Origin: Hydnum rufescens UP504
Lineage: Eukaryota; Basidiomycota; Agaricomycetes; Cantharellales; Hydnaceae
Reading direction: 5' to 3'
Assembly: GCA_014904985.1 (NCBI GenBank)
Contig: MU128935.1
Span: 267,495-331,494 of the forward strand
DNA: 64,000 bases
Every line of letters starts with the position of its first letter. The first letter of the stretch is position 1. Positions 1 to 13,033 of the stretch are shown here, piece by piece. The position numbers and the translations under genes are program-made. The notes beneath the pieces were generated by a model, which was given only the letters and a program-made list of their open reading frames with translations, did no database searches and was not told the DNA's origin.

Positions 1-830
1 CCCAAGTCCCAGACTGTTCCCAACATCCCCATCTGTCCCCACGCCCCCAAAAGTCGCTTACTCTCCAAAACGGGCCCCCCGTCAAGGTCGAGGCTATCGC
101 CATCTTCCAAAGCGCCCTCCAAGTCCCCGCCCTTCTCACACCACCCTCAGTCACTGTTTGCCCACAATCTCCCATCCCCCCTCCATCAAACCCCGCAGAG
201 GTCTTCCCTTTCGTGCACCCTCCACGTGGAGCCCTAGACGTGAGGTCCCCGTTCAGGTCCCAAAGGTCGAGGCCGAAGCTGTAATAGCGAGGGTAGACAC
301 CTCCATGTCAGTTCCTGCTCTCACTTCCCTTCCTGTCGCCTGTGGTCCTCAGCCTGGAAAGTTCAAGATGGTTACGATCGGCAAGAAAACCCCCACTGTC
401 AACAAATCCACCCCTGTTAAGACCAAAACCAAGATTCCGAAACCAGTAAGGATCACCCCCAGCGTAGGGACGTCCCGGCGATGAAGATACCTGGAGCTCC
501 TAGAAAGAACGGTAAGACAGCGGCTACTAACTTGCAGGCTATCGAAGATATTGTCCGCCTGGAGTATTGTGTGGTGGATGTCCTTGCGAAGTCGCGTTCC
601 AGTGGACGTGCGATGCGCGGGACGCCGATTGAAAACGTCATCGCGGCAGAGTATGTCGTTGTGAATTCGACCGAGACCGTGACTGCCCATGAGGTAAGTC
701 GGATGGAGATTCCCCAAGCCCCGCGTAAGACGGTAGTACAGAGGAATATGAGGTTTGTGAAAAAGGTAGGGAGACTTGATTTCTCGCGTGCACTTGGGTC
801 TGAGTGAGGTATGTTATGGATGTGATCGCT
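1..830 (+). other. Proline/valine-rich open stretch, possible gene fragment
   Basis: Two abutting plus-strand open frames (158-484 and 481-807) are rich in Pro, Lys, Val and Thr. The first carries phrases such as QVPKVEAEAV and SVPALTSLPVA that are loosely echoed in another frame upstream (VKVEAIAIFQ, QVPALLTPPS), as if a low-complexity Pro-rich repeat had been cut by frame changes. No domain is recognised and no signal peptide is visible. It could be the tail of a gene that begins left of the window, or a decayed one. Confidence that it is coding is low. Confidence 0.25.
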
Positions 831-3800
831 TAGGAATGGACTTAATTCTGTATTGACTGCTATGGACGTTCCAACGCCTAGCCCAGCAGATAGACTCTAT
901 GTACGTTGTCACGACGCCTACAAGGATTTAGATAGAGGCATGGACATCCGCACCACCTACTTAGGTAGATACTGGTCTGCTTGTTGCTACGTTTCCGGGA
1001 ACGAAGTGGGGGGCGCTCTATCTGGGTGGCTCTGGAGGGGAGGAATAGCTGAAGGTCGAGGGGCGGGAATAGTTCCAACGGCACAGTCCTTCATCGTCCG
1101 GGGGTCGTTTGGATGCTTTCTAAAAGGCAAGTTGAGCTGTCTATATTGCAAAAGCCAGAGCTAATGGTCAACCCAATAGAACCCTTGCGGCGCGCCCCAA
1201 CGAAATACCTCTATCCTCTGATTCATCCGACCTTTGATCATATTCCCTTCTCGGTACGTCGTCCACATCAGGTTCGGATCGCGCACTACATCATCCTCTG
1301 CGAACGTTCTCAGCGATCCAACGACACCCCCCCAGAAGTGGTGCTCAAGACCTCTCAGAGAACAATGCTGAAGAAACATCAAGAATCCGACAGCTCGAAA
1401 AGGAATCTGAGATGTGCCTATCATGCCAATGAAGTGCGTTAGTGAGTTCCGTGAGAAGATTGTGTTGAGTATATTTAAGCGTATCATTGAGAATGAGACA
1501 CGAGGTGAGCGGAAAGTTATGAGATGTGCAGCATTCACAGTTCATCGAGGAAGCGAGACCTTGCGCCAGGCGCACCGGCGGTTGTCTGAGAGGGAGAGGC
1601 CAACGGGAAATTCTGACGGAAGTGCGCGCATGGAAAGTGTGTGGGTGGGTTGCGACCTTCGCGTTCGGAGGTGAGAAAACACCCGATTGAGGAGCACATC
1701 GGCTCGTACTCATTGTCGTTCCTCAGTCCTTCGTGATGGCACAGCATCTAGTGCTACGCGGCTTACACCGCTCAATAAGTTTGCCAATATTCCATTCCTT
1801 CTGGACGTTTGGATGAAGCAGGGAAAGAATAAGGCGCGTTCTGAGTGTAAAGCCATTCGAAGCTGTGCGTGGACCGGACAGTGCCGACCCTCGCTAGAGA
1901 GAGAAATGTAATGGCGTCCACAGTCTACCCCAGCTTACTGATGCGGTATTGCTTTCGTATTCCGCCTTGAAAAGTTGCTGCGGACGATAACAGTTCCAGA
2001 TGAGAATCTCTTTATCAATTCTGAGAACTGGACTACAAGTCTAAGCATGGTGTTGGAGCGCGTACTGAGGCATCTTACTTATAATTAACTGTCGTGTTTG
2101 CGGTCTATAAATCGAGATTTACACACACACTGTCGTAATTATCAAATTTACGCCCGTATCCTTACTGGCATTGCAACACTAGGGTTCCAGTGACAAAAAG
2201 TTGAGGCACTGGGACACGACTAAATTGTGATCTTAGCACTTTATGGGATCAGCTCCCTGAGAGGCCAAATGAGCATTAGCTTACTCGCCATAGAGTTGGT
2301 ACACAAGAATCGAGAACAGATCAGTTATGCGCATGTGAGCGATGCCCAGAATGCTGGCTAGTGTGGAAATATTATCCGCCTTCAACATTTATGACGACAC
2401 ATGGCTACTTATTTCGCCGTCCCTCAACCAGGCAGTGAGCTGGTCCCGGTAACCAACTTCTCTGGACTAGAACCTCACCTCCTATCAGCAGATCACTCGT
2501 CACGGCGCTGTTTTAAGATGGCGCCAAGCGTCAATATTAATGCACTCTTTTGTCCTTTTCGGGTTCAGGAAATCCCATTCCTCGGCCGGAACCTCACCCA
2601 AGCTGATGCAAGCGATGTCGTTCCTATAAACGTGGTAACGTGGAAGGAAGCTGGATGGATAAGGAAGCATGCATCGGAACAAAGAAGTTACCGTCGTTCC
2701 GCCGTGGAGTTCAGAGCCAGATTCTCCGGTCGTCATTGGGGATGTGATGGGTGCCCCCTTCCCATCAATATCATGGGGATGCCTAGGCCGTAATGCAAAC
2801 GCCCATCGCATGAGGTTAGAAGAGTCAATGAAAGGAACCCTAGAATCGTTCCCAACCTTACGTCCCTCATTTCCCCGTACCTTCGCAACGACAACAGAAA
2901 TATATTGAGTACAAGTGGAAGGATTTGGGTGATGAACTCTTTCCAGGAGGCCCTGCGATAGTCCATTCCGAGCCTTGTCATCGCTTCGGCAGACCGCTGA
3001 ATGCCGCATAACTGATCAAAGCTAGTCCACGATCGATGTCTTCCGGCTTGAAGATGACGGCAGACCCTTGCTTTTCCAATGGAAGTCGATTACCGGAATG
3101 AAAGGCTGTCTTGGCTTTGCCCGAGTATATATTGTCCACGTCGCACGCGACACCAAAGTGAGGACGAGTCAGCGCGTGTGAGAGTATCTCAAGACCCACT
3201 GCTGTAGTATTCGCCGTCATGTAGGGTCTGGAGCTCGGACTTGGAGAGCTATGCGTGTGGGCTGTGAGAATGCAGTGATGATTGGAATGGCGATAAGAAC
3301 CTGCTCGTCCGATGAGAACATGTGTCATTCGGGACAAACAGGAAGTCCGGGACGGCCATGGGTCGATTTCAGGAAGTGGTGTTGATCGAAGGCCCCGATA
3401 TTATTGATGGAAGACTTCGGCCAGCCTGGCTGAGGGGCAACGCCATCTGGTGGTCAGAACGAGAGAAGAGAGGATAATGGAATCGAAGGGCGGACAGCCG
3501 GGAATCCAGACCGCTTCTTGTGCTTGGGTTGGTGCCATCAGGAAAACAATAGTGTTACAACCATGGGACCCCGACAAAACTCTTAAAAGGGGTCCATCAC
3601 ACTGGCTGGCCAACTTAGCCAGTCAAATTAATCGAATTGCAGATGACCGGGAAATCGCAAGTGATAGAGTCCAAAAGACTTGACTCCCCAATGTGCACCG
3701 ATCTTGACACAAGGAATTAGCCCAGCTGGGAAGAATAATAATTCTCTGATGAGTCCAGTGCTTCTCCGTTGATTATATTCCAGGAGGCACCCAGATTTGG

Positions 3801-6237
3801 GTGGGACGAAGGCTAATACAGTAAGAGAGGCGGAGATGATCCCTCCGCTTATGTAACCACAGTTGCCGACAGGTCACTGCCTCAAATATCATAGCCCCGA
3901 TGTCCAGCCGATCAGTGACAAAACAATCTCCATATCTGGCTCCTCTCATTGGCGGAACCCCATGAATTTAGAGCTGATGCTAGTGCTGGGTTCATTAAAT
4001 CATCTAAATGTGGTTCAGTCCAAACTCGGTCCTCGATGGATATCTTGTTTCCAGGAATGGAGTCCCATACACGTTTTCGATCGAACTTGTCGTCACTCTT
4101 GGGTAGAGCAGTCCCAGATCAGGTAGTCTGGCTCCAATCCAGGGGGAATTATGTTCCAAGGGCCGGACCACCAAGATATCCTACAGCAGTAGCGCCTCCT
4201 GCTCGAGTGCAACTTCCTACCTATGGTATATTCCAGTTTAATAGTCAAGACTGTTCGGATCCAATGCCTATTCGGGACTGGCGCTCACATCGTGTCCCTC
4301 GACGCACACGTCTTCTTTCAGTTGCAAGAGATGCCCCCAGTAGTTTCTGGCTCTGCTCCCCCTCGGGACTGTAACTCGGCAGGAATCACTGCCAGTTGCA
4401 TGCCGGTCATCCTGTCCCAATGAGACCCTTTGCTGAGTGCGACAGGCTCCTTCCAATACTGGTGAATGACGAGGTCCCCCTCTAGCGTAGTAGCGACACT
4501 AGTATCGATCAATCCAAGGCCCTGAATCCCATTGATGGCTGCTCGGCATGTGTTAAGCACCATCTATTATTATGTCAGTACTAGTATCGCGACTTGCTCA
4601 TGACTCTTTACTTTCCGCAGACATGGGATTCAGATGCCAGTTAACCCCCAATTCGAAACGGTACAGCCTCGTACCAGCCACCGCGACTGCCTCCCGGGAG
4701 AACGACACTGTCATATCCAATATCGATGTTACCGACGTGCACAGGGAAATTCCAATCAACCTGTATAGTTTCCATAACGGAAAGGAATGAAATTGGTACA
4801 GCATGGCAAACCCAAGGGATTTCTCCCACTCCACCCATCACCCATTCCCCGGAATTGTGACTGACACACCTAGTTTTCCTGATGGTACTACTATCTTGTG
4901 CAATTGTCCAAATCCAGCGTGTCGTGTTCGTGGCGAGTCTTCTCCCATGGATAATTGAAGGGAGTGTCCAATGGACTCTCTGCAACATTGGGAAGTCCAG
5001 CTGGACACGCACCGCAGCCATGGAGCTCCTGTAATGCTCCGGAACCCCCGGAGCACGGCTCCACAGTGCTCCAGAGTCCCCGGAACGGGCGACATACCCT
5101 GGAACACGCCCAATTTTCTTACGTCACCTGAACCCTCAAGGACTTTCGTGCCTGTTTCTGAGTGGGCTCACGTCTCGACGCAAGATCCGCAAGGTCCTCG
5201 ACGATCATTGCACATCCGTTGTTAACGATCCATGATCGGGCGATAGTTCGGATCCCCGCCAACCCATTGTTTAATCTCATTCGACCGTACTGAATCGGGG
5301 AAGAGCTCGTGAGTCGTGGAGATCGGACTGAGGCAATAATAAAAACACGAACACAAAGGCGTCCCCGAATCAAAGCAAAGGGGCGCTACGGGGATCCGGC
5401 TAGTTTGGACCAATCGAACTCGTCGTTTTCAGGCGTCCACGCGTGTGTCGACAACCTGATTGATGATGAGAATTCTGTACGTCCTCCCTTTGTTCTCTGC
5501 GGGATATTGCGGAGAAGACACTTGACAGCCAATTATGGTATCGTGCACAAAGGCTTGAATATTTTGGCAAGCCTACCGCATAGTTTTCATTCTATAGTTG
5601 AGATGTAACAATCAATCCATGTGTTCCAATCTGATCCAATTCTACTGGGATCTGTGGCCCGTATGCAGCTTCGACTCATCTATGATGCGACGTACTTGTT
5701 GCAAATACGGTTTGGTGGCTTGTCCTGTGAGCCTCTACAGGCGAGAACATGCCGCTGAGCTGATTGTGTGATGCGTGCTGTGTATAGGTATCGGGCGGTG
5801 TCGGGCTGTGGCACCACTGCAAGCAACAAAGCTTGTGTCGACTAGAACAGGTGAACCCTTGGTGAGCGGATCTACAGAGGGGGGCCGAGGATGTGTAGGC
5901 ATTCAAACATCTCCCCACTCTGAGGCTAGAAATCAATCCAAGTTTAGTAAGAGAAATTGAGCACACTACACCGATCTATCTAGCAACAGCTTAAGCGAAG
6001 GGTAATTGATCGCAGATTATATCATATCCTAGATGGTACAACTCGTGGTAGCATTCCAAAACAACTGGCACAGGTTTCCTGTGCTCGGGCGTCCGCACCT
6101 CCCCCACCCAATGTTAATCCCCGAATCATTGATCCCAATACCGGAGCCCCCGTACAAAGCTCACGACTGGTCCCTGAATACATATCATGTCTCGATCAGC
6201 CATTTCAAGAATGCGGTTCGCGGACGGAAACGCGTGG
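831..6237. other. Long stretch with no resolved gene
   Basis: Only short, overlapping open frames on both strands are seen (longest about 169 aa, minus, 2500-3009) and none gives a recognisable domain. The part from about 2.5 to 6.2 kb lies downstream of the Zn2Cys6 exons on the same minus strand and probably holds the rest of that gene, broken by introns and perhaps by frame errors, but I could not join exons with confidence. A short perfect inverted repeat sits at 5036-5054. No transposon signature or long repeat was noticed. Confidence 0.3.
5036..5054. repeat. Short perfect inverted repeat (7-bp arms)
   Basis: GCTCCGG, a five-base loop, then CCGGAGC: a GC-rich hairpin. The same GCTCC/GGAGC words recur just downstream to about 5090. 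It may simply be a GC-rich patch; no function is proposed. Confidence 0.5.
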
Positions 6238-7186
6238 TCACCAGGAATGGTCAGAATACTCGGCATGGTCGAAGGGCGCCCACGCTTCATCAGACAAGAG
6301 GTCTTCGTCCCACTCCGTTCCATCGGGGCCGGGGGGCGGAAAGAAAGTAGCCGACGATTGAATGAAGCCCTGGGGAGGGACAGGGCCCCCTATGGTTCCG
6401 GTCGACATTTCAATATACGACGGGACATGAGCCGAACTGAAGTGGGTCTCTTGGCCTCTGCTAGAAGAAGCAGGAGGAAGTGACATCTCCCATGGTTGCG
6501 AGATTGCCGATTGTTGCTCTGCGGTGGGGGGAGCCAGCGTCGGGGCCCAGCCGAGCGGGACGTAGAATTTTGCCAAACTCAGCGTGGGTGGATTTTCTGA
6601 AATAATAAACAGTCTTTGAGGTGGCTCTGAAAGGGGCGTGTGGCAAGTCGACTTGCCTGCCCTGCCATCTGCGGCGCGAAACCAAGCAATCTCTTTCATT
6701 ATGCTATCACGGGTTTTGGGCTACGGATGGCTCGCGCTGAATGGTGGAGACTCAGTCATCGTGAAAGAAGACCTACAGTCAACCATTCGGGTGGTCTGGG
6801 AGCGTACCCCAGGCATTCGATTCTGAGCCTGCGAGAGGGAATAAGCCAGGCTCAGCACACCTTGTTCTTTTGCAATGTATCCTTCGCGTACCTTCGACAG
6901 GCGTCACAAACGGTTTGGTTGGGAGGCTCGTTGCATTTCTATACATGGCGTTGTTAACACTGTCGTGGCGTGGGCAGGGCGTAGGACGTACTTTTCGACG
7001 TATACGGCACGTCAGACATCCTTCAGAATGCAAAGTCAATGGGATACGAGGTTGTGTCCAGAGGGGCTCACCAAGCCGAGATCGAGTTATCCTCTGGGCC
7101 ACGTAAGGTGTTGAAGGAGACGACGCTGGCAAGGCCGGCAGGAATCTCTGGCTTTGGAGCCTCTGACTTTGGAGGGAAAGGGGCAT
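6238..7186 (-). CDS. Zn(II)2Cys6 fungal transcription factor, 5' part
   Basis: A DNA-binding regulator of the Gal4-type binuclear zinc cluster class. The zinc cluster becomes visible only after splicing: exons 7072-7186, 6992-7020, 6892-6938, 6777-6828 and 6720 downward, all with GT..AG ends and compatible phases. Joined residues include GCLTCRIRRK, then KCNEPPNQTVCDACRR, then LRIECLGYAPRPPEW, giving the six cysteines in C-x2-C-x6-C-x8-C-x2-C-x6-C spacing followed by the usual Pro/Trp linker. Exon 5 continues into a Ser/Pro-rich region that stops at 6238 unless spliced onward. The expected C-terminal regulatory domain (fungal-specific transcription factor domain) should lie at lower coordinates but was not resolved. 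Target genes are unknown. The start at 7186 is the first ATG in frame. Confidence 0.75.
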
Positions 7187-9929
7187 AGTGTTGTTCGGAC
7201 GGAGGATGGTTGCGTGAAAGTGTAAAATATGGGGTTCAGCGAGGCGAAGATTCCGATATTCAAAAAGCGAGGCCTCATGGGGTGTGGGCTTGCTTGTCTA
7301 TGTTTACATTTGTGGACCTCGATGTACGCGCCGCTTTTGGCTCCATTCCTTTGATTAACTCGCGGGATGTATGTCTCCAGAGGGTGCACTCCCGCAGGGT
7401 GGACCTAAATGTCCACATGAAGAACCAAGACGCCCCCTAAAGCCAGGGGGGTAACGCTGGCTCGGAGCGTGACTTCCGTTTGTTGTGGGTGATAACTAAG
7501 ACTGAATTTCATTTAAAGTCATATGTAAAAGGCGCGCGCTTATTGTCGGGTCTTCTCCGATTGAAATCGGATCACAGCGTTCATTTTGGTGGGATTCGTG
7601 TTGGCATGCGTGCCCAGAGAGGAATCATTGATTTCATGGTCGTTAAGCGAAAGTCCACTCGGCGCTTGTTTCACTGCCATGGTCCTCGATGCAAGCCAAA
7701 AAGCTGATAAGCTCCCAGGGTCGCCGGATGTCCTATGAATTTCATACATGACGCAATAATTCGAGGTCGAGTCGTCAAGTTGCCATGTGGAATTCACATA
7801 TAAAGCAACCACGGGGCAAAAACAGAGTCAACCATATTAATCCGGCCACAGACAATTCCTCGATGCGGAAGACCAAGCGATGGTGGGGTACAAGTATGAA
7901 ATTCCAGAGAATGTCAAGCCCACGCATAAATGACAACGAGAAAACACCATGTGGGAGAGGGCCATGAGCGAAATTAATTCTCCTTTGAAGGCTCTGGATC
8001 TGGGACCGTTGAAGCTTCCAGCTCTTCGAAGTGTTCAGAGCCTTCGAAGGAGAATAGCTGATGCCCAGAAGAGCAGTACAACCCTCTCGCCACGCGAACG
8101 AGCCAGGTCGAGGGCGAAAGGCCGATTGTGGCGACTCCCACACTCGCAGCCAAGGTTACGGAGACAATACGCCCAGTTCCTGTACGATGACCGTCCAACC
8201 TTGCAATCAGCACAAAGCGCTTGGACATAGTTCCAACAGTCCAAATACCAGCTGCTTTCGGGCCGATCAAAGTCCTCCCCAACTTGATATCCTTTGACAG
8301 ATGCTAGACACCACGAAGTCAAACCTCGATCCGTAGAGCCCATCAGGCAAACTGGACATGTCCCAGCACGTCGCCTCTTCCGGAGACTCTGCAGCACTGT
8401 GGAGCAATACTTTGGAGGCCCCAGTGCATTCCAGAAGCTCCAGAGCCATGGGCCATGTCCGATTGGATTTCCTGATGTTGATAATGTAAGAGCGGGCTAT
8501 CTCATCAGTGAATCGACCGGTATGCCCAAACGTCACGTCCAAGCGTCTTGCACACTGGTTCCACAGGAGCTACGCCATGATATAAGCCTAAGATTTTAGT
8601 TCTCACACTGACATCCCCAGTGCCTCAGCGCTCCGAGCCCAAACAGCTCATACGAAAGCGTGGGCGAGCCTTCCATGAATATGGTGCTAGATATCGATGA
8701 CTAACCGCTGGTATCCAGGGTCTTGGGTGTGTGCACGCTACATACCCTATGTCGGGGACACGCATATGAGCAACAGCATCAGAGCGCATAACAGAGCGTT
8801 GTTCATGAGATCTGCCGACAACGGTGGGGGTTCCGTGCAGTCCATATCGATGTTGATGTTGATGTTGATGTTGATGTGTGTGTATGTATTTGTTATACAT
8901 ATCTGATCTGGGAGTCTTCCATAATAACCATTAGATTTTGAGTACTGTACGGGACGTATTTTGGCCTGGCCGTCCAGCTGATCGCGTGAAGCAACTGAGT
9001 GGATAGGAGGATAGGATGTGACTGGGATCCACCCAAGACCAGTTCATCGGCCCAGATTTCTTCACAACCCAGGGTACCTGTTATGTTATGACCAAAGACG
9101 ACGTCCGATTTTTCGCAGAGCTAGATTGCTAATATACATAATGGCTATCCATATACAGGGGTGACCGAAAGAAGGTGTGGGAGAGTATGAGCATGTTGAA
9201 GAACAATGCAAATGTCATTCCTCAAATGTCACGACAAAGGATAAAGACTTCGTGCCTGACGGATAGTCATCCCAGTGGCAGCCTTGGGGAGCGGGCATTA
9301 GTCCAGCCTACTAACGCCCCCAAATTTATTGCGAGAGGCTCGCAACACAATGCGAAGAGGGTTTCCGATCACCGTTCCTGGTATAGGGAAAACCCCAAGT
9401 TATCGTACACAGAGTTTAGGCTTACCAAAAGGTTCGGAGGTGAAGGGAGGGGGAGATTCCCCATGGAACGAGTTGTGTTTTCCACAAGAAGTTTGAGTCC
9501 TCCAAGTTCATGCTGAAGAAGATGGAAACGCCAGTAAAAGGTTTCTCAACCGTCCGGTACAAGAACGGGTAGCTTCCAGGTCATAAGTGAATCGAGGACC
9601 GTAAAAGTCCAAAACGTTGACAGATTCCTTGGGAAGTACACGCCAAGCTCCGAGATCGACTCGTGTGTTAAATACCGTAAAATAGACCACTCAGACAGGA
9701 CCTCTGAATGCGCCCCGTAGCACCCTCCAAAATAACGCCAGTCGGCCTTAGTGTACATATCACGCACCGACAATTCCCATACCTACCGTAGGGTTCTGAA
9801 CAACGGAGAGGGGCGGGAGAACACGAAGGAACCGTTTCAAAAAAATTTTTAACGCTACCGGTCTCCATGCAGCGTCGTCAGACGGGGAATGGTTCAAGCA
9901 TTGGTGGAATGACCGACTAATTGTTATAT
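7187..9929. other. Region without a resolved gene
   Basis: Short open frames only. A minus-strand stretch at 8267-8542 (with the phrase TDEIARSYIINIRK followed by TWPMALELLE) looks protein-like and vaguely resembles the N-terminus of an importin-beta family protein, but no continuation could be assembled. A hexanucleotide microsatellite lies at 8849-8878. Confidence 0.3.
8849..8878 (+). repeat. GATGTT microsatellite
   Basis: Four exact GATGTT units followed by one GATGTG unit. Not inside a recognised gene. Confidence 0.9.
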
Positions 9930-10122
9930 TTCGCAAATTTCCGGTGTTGAGTGCCTTCGCCCTCCCGTCTCATTTGGCATTTGCACTTGTTCACCCTCTC
10001 ATCCTGTCTATATCTCTCCCTTCTTATTCTCTAACGACTTCCCATTTCCACGAGTCTATCTCACTTCTTTCCAACCGTTCTCAACACTTCCCAATCGGAC
10101 GACTCGCTCGCCTGACTCAGGC
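9930..10122 (+). promoter_or_regulatory. Pyrimidine-rich leader/promoter of MUB1
   Basis: The 190 bases before the MUB1 start are strongly C+T-rich on the coding strand, a common core-promoter and 5' UTR feature of highly intron-bearing fungi. It contains a 60-codon open frame ending just before the real start, with a low-complexity Ser/Leu/Pro composition that argues against coding. Confidence 0.4.
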
Positions 10123-13033
10123 ATGAGAGAAGGGAATTTCAGCTTCACCTCACAGGGTAGAGCATGTGTCTGCATAACCGCGCAACTTTATGACAGAAGG
10201 GGTGCGTAGCTCAGCCTAGGCCGCGTTTTCTTCTGATTACGCGCTGACCTATGCCAATAGCACTTGACGCCACCTCCGCGCTCCCACTTCACAACTCTCT
10301 TACTCATCTGACTTATTTGACCAGTACCTCCCCTCGTATCCGTGAAATCCTCACCGTCGATGGCGGTCTCGAGCGTCTTGTTCGAATGTTGCGCGATTTC
10401 TGCGCTTCTCCACCACCGCCTGTGAACCCGCGGCAATTTTATGGACTTCTCCCTCCCCAACAAGTTCTCGAACGTCCGGCTCCAATTCCTTCTGCCTTCC
10501 CTCCTTTCGACAGAGCCGCTGCCCATCGTTTCAGCCTCGCTTTTCAATGCGTGGTAAATGTGGGCGTGCGTGGCTCTGAATCAATCCGGTCGCGTGTGGT
10601 CCAAGCTGGCATGCTTCAAGTCGTTGGCGCCGTATTAGAAGCCTGGCTCATCTCAAAGGGTTTTGCAGTTGGCCCTAGCTCGACAGGTAGTGGTGCGCCC
10701 AGAGAATCTCGCCATACGCGGCACGCGAGGAAAATCGAAGCTCGTCAGGAAGATGCTGAGAGGAGGCAGAGGGGTGCCATCGCAATGCACGGGGCACGGG
10801 AACTTCAAGCTGCCGATCTTGCGCGCGCACTGCAAGAACAGGTGATTGTGGAGGAACGAAGTGGGCGCCGGGGTACTGGTCGAATCACTGAGGCGGATGA
10901 TGATGGCGATATAGCGGATACCTCTGCTCCCAGGGCCCCACCTTCCGATGCCCTCCCCCCGCGACCACCATCTTCGTCGTCTGATCTCTTCAGCTCTGAG
11001 ACTAGCTCTGTGTCCACCCCTATTAGGAGCACCACCCCCGCTTTTGCGGAGCCCAGAGAACGAAGTGGTACCGTCATCCCTCGTCAACATTCTGATTCGC
11101 CACATACATCCCGGGGCAGGCGCAGCATCACTCGTCGCCGTCCTGGCGAAGAAACCGATGACACGGAGGTTGGTGACACCGATGACAGTGACCCTATCGG
11201 AGCCCGTCACAATCCCCATTCACAGGCAGTAGCCGTCGTTGATGGCAATGGTGACAGTGGCATAGACATGTATGTCGGTGGTAGTATGACCGGGTTTGAC
11301 TTGGATGTTGGCGTGGAGCAAGCCATGGTCAATCTTGAACATAACGATGGCCTCGCAATGGGGGCACCTCCCGGTGCACCTGGCGCAGCGAATCAACAAC
11401 TGGAGACGACTACACCTCGCCCTGGGACAGTCGATGTAACTCCTCGTGCTGCTCTCGCTACCCTTACCGATGACTCGTCCCAATTAGGGCGAAACGGAAC
11501 GTTCCCTGGTCCAATCGACGTTGGCGGGCCCATCACCTTGCCTGCGAACCTGCTAGATGCGGTCGGCGGGACCATGGGAGTAGAAGCCACCACTCGGGCG
11601 GTGCGCGCGCGGGTCGCTGACTCCCATATGGGTAGTCGGAGCGGAGTTGCATTGAACTCGTTATCCCAAAAGCAAGGGCCTTACAAAGACGAGGATGTTC
11701 TTCTATCCCTTCAACTCCTGGCATATCTTTCGAAGTATCCATATGTACGCCAGGCATTTTACAAACCACGGCCAGATCCCACGTCGACACATTCATCTTC
11801 CACTTCGTCTCAATCTGATCCTCCTTCTGACCCCTCGCGTCCTTCGACGAATATATTCTCCCTCGTCGAACGCTTCACCTTCAGGCCATCTCCCTCGGAG
11901 CCGCAATTGCCCCGTCTTCCCAACGAGATCCAATACTGGGCCGGCGTTATTATGCGCAACGCATGTCGCAAGGATGAGAGTCGAGGTGGTATTAGGCAAT
12001 GCGCAAATATGACCTGTGGAAAATGGGAGAAGACTCCTCGCGAGTTTGCCAAGTGCCGGAGATGCAGAAAAGCGAAGTACTGTGGGAAAGAATGCCAAAG
12101 TCGTGCATGGGCGGAAGGCCATCGATTTTGGTGCAGTGCGCGGGATCCTGAGGAGGAAGCTGCAGTTGCCGATGCTTCTCGTAGTGCCACCAACTCGGCA
12201 GACAGGTTCGTCTGATGCCTTCTGCTCTATGTGGCCTCATGATAACTGCTGATTATTTTTAATCTCACTGCAGCCTTGGGACGACAGTTCGAAGACACTC
12301 TGGTCATCATCATCATCACCACCACCACCGTCAGGCTTCCAATGAAACTCTTGCGACTGCTGCTTCCAATCCAAGTCGCATATTGAATCACCGACACGTC
12401 TCCCAGGCCCCAGCTCCCCCCGCCTCGCCGATCCTGTCTCCAATTGAACGCATTGAACGTACCCCTCGTGCCCATGTCCAGATTACTACAGCGCACCGCC
12501 ATCATAATGGTCGCCCTGTGCCTTCCTCGCCAACCGACGTTGGCACAGCATCACCGGGTCCAACAGCCCAGTTAACTCAGAGCCTCGTTACTCGCATAGG
12601 TTCTACGCGATCTGGACGCGTTGCCACCTCGTCTACGGTGGGTCCATCAAGGTCTCGTGCGCCAGTATCTGGCCGTCCTGCCACACCTGCCGAATCTATG
12701 GATGTCGATGACCATGTTCGTGGTGGTCGGAATCGAGCTATGGGAGTGCTGCGCCGAGGCACTGGTGCCGAATATGAGACTAATTTCCCCGTCGAGAGTC
12801 CTGTTACTTTGTCGCCTACGGCTCCTAATACTGGTTCGTCGTCAAGGCAATGGTATCCATCACCTTCTCCGCCACAAGTGGCGAATCTACGTTCCCCCAG
12901 TACAGTTGGGGATATCCCCTGGCAATGGTCTGGTAGAGGCTCTATCGGACGTGGCGGAGTCATTCGAGATACTCCGCCGCCACGCGAACGTGGCTCCCCA
13001 TCCCAGCCGATGGAAGACGTTATCATGGGGTGA
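10123..13033 (+). CDS. MUB1: MYND-finger protein Mub1/SamB
   Basis: Mub1 (SamB in Aspergillus) is a MYND zinc-finger adaptor that works with the ubiquitin ligase Ubr2 and Rad6, for example in turnover of Rpn4; in Aspergillus it affects morphogenesis. Three exons, 10123-10201, 10261-12205 and 12274-13033, give about 927 residues. Exon 1 supplies the family N-terminus (MREGNFSF ... AQLYDRR), which joins exactly to ALDATSALPL; the ATG at 10251 lies inside intron 1 and is not the start. An armadillo-like N-terminal part is followed by a long disordered Ser/Thr/Asp-rich region, then the MYND finger near residues 600-640 (Cys pairs in CANMTCGKW, KCRRCRKAKYCGKEC, ending HRFWC). After intron 2 the protein carries a run of eight histidines and a Pro/Ser-rich tail. 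The gene is intact. Confidence 0.95.

Noticed and set aside
8267..8542. Possible importin-beta N-terminus on the minus strand
   Set aside because: Only one short segment looks right, and no further exon with the family pattern could be joined.
10653..11219. 188-codon minus-strand open frame
   Set aside because: Antisense to the MUB1 exon 2, whose sense frame is conserved; composition is a mirror of the sense codons.
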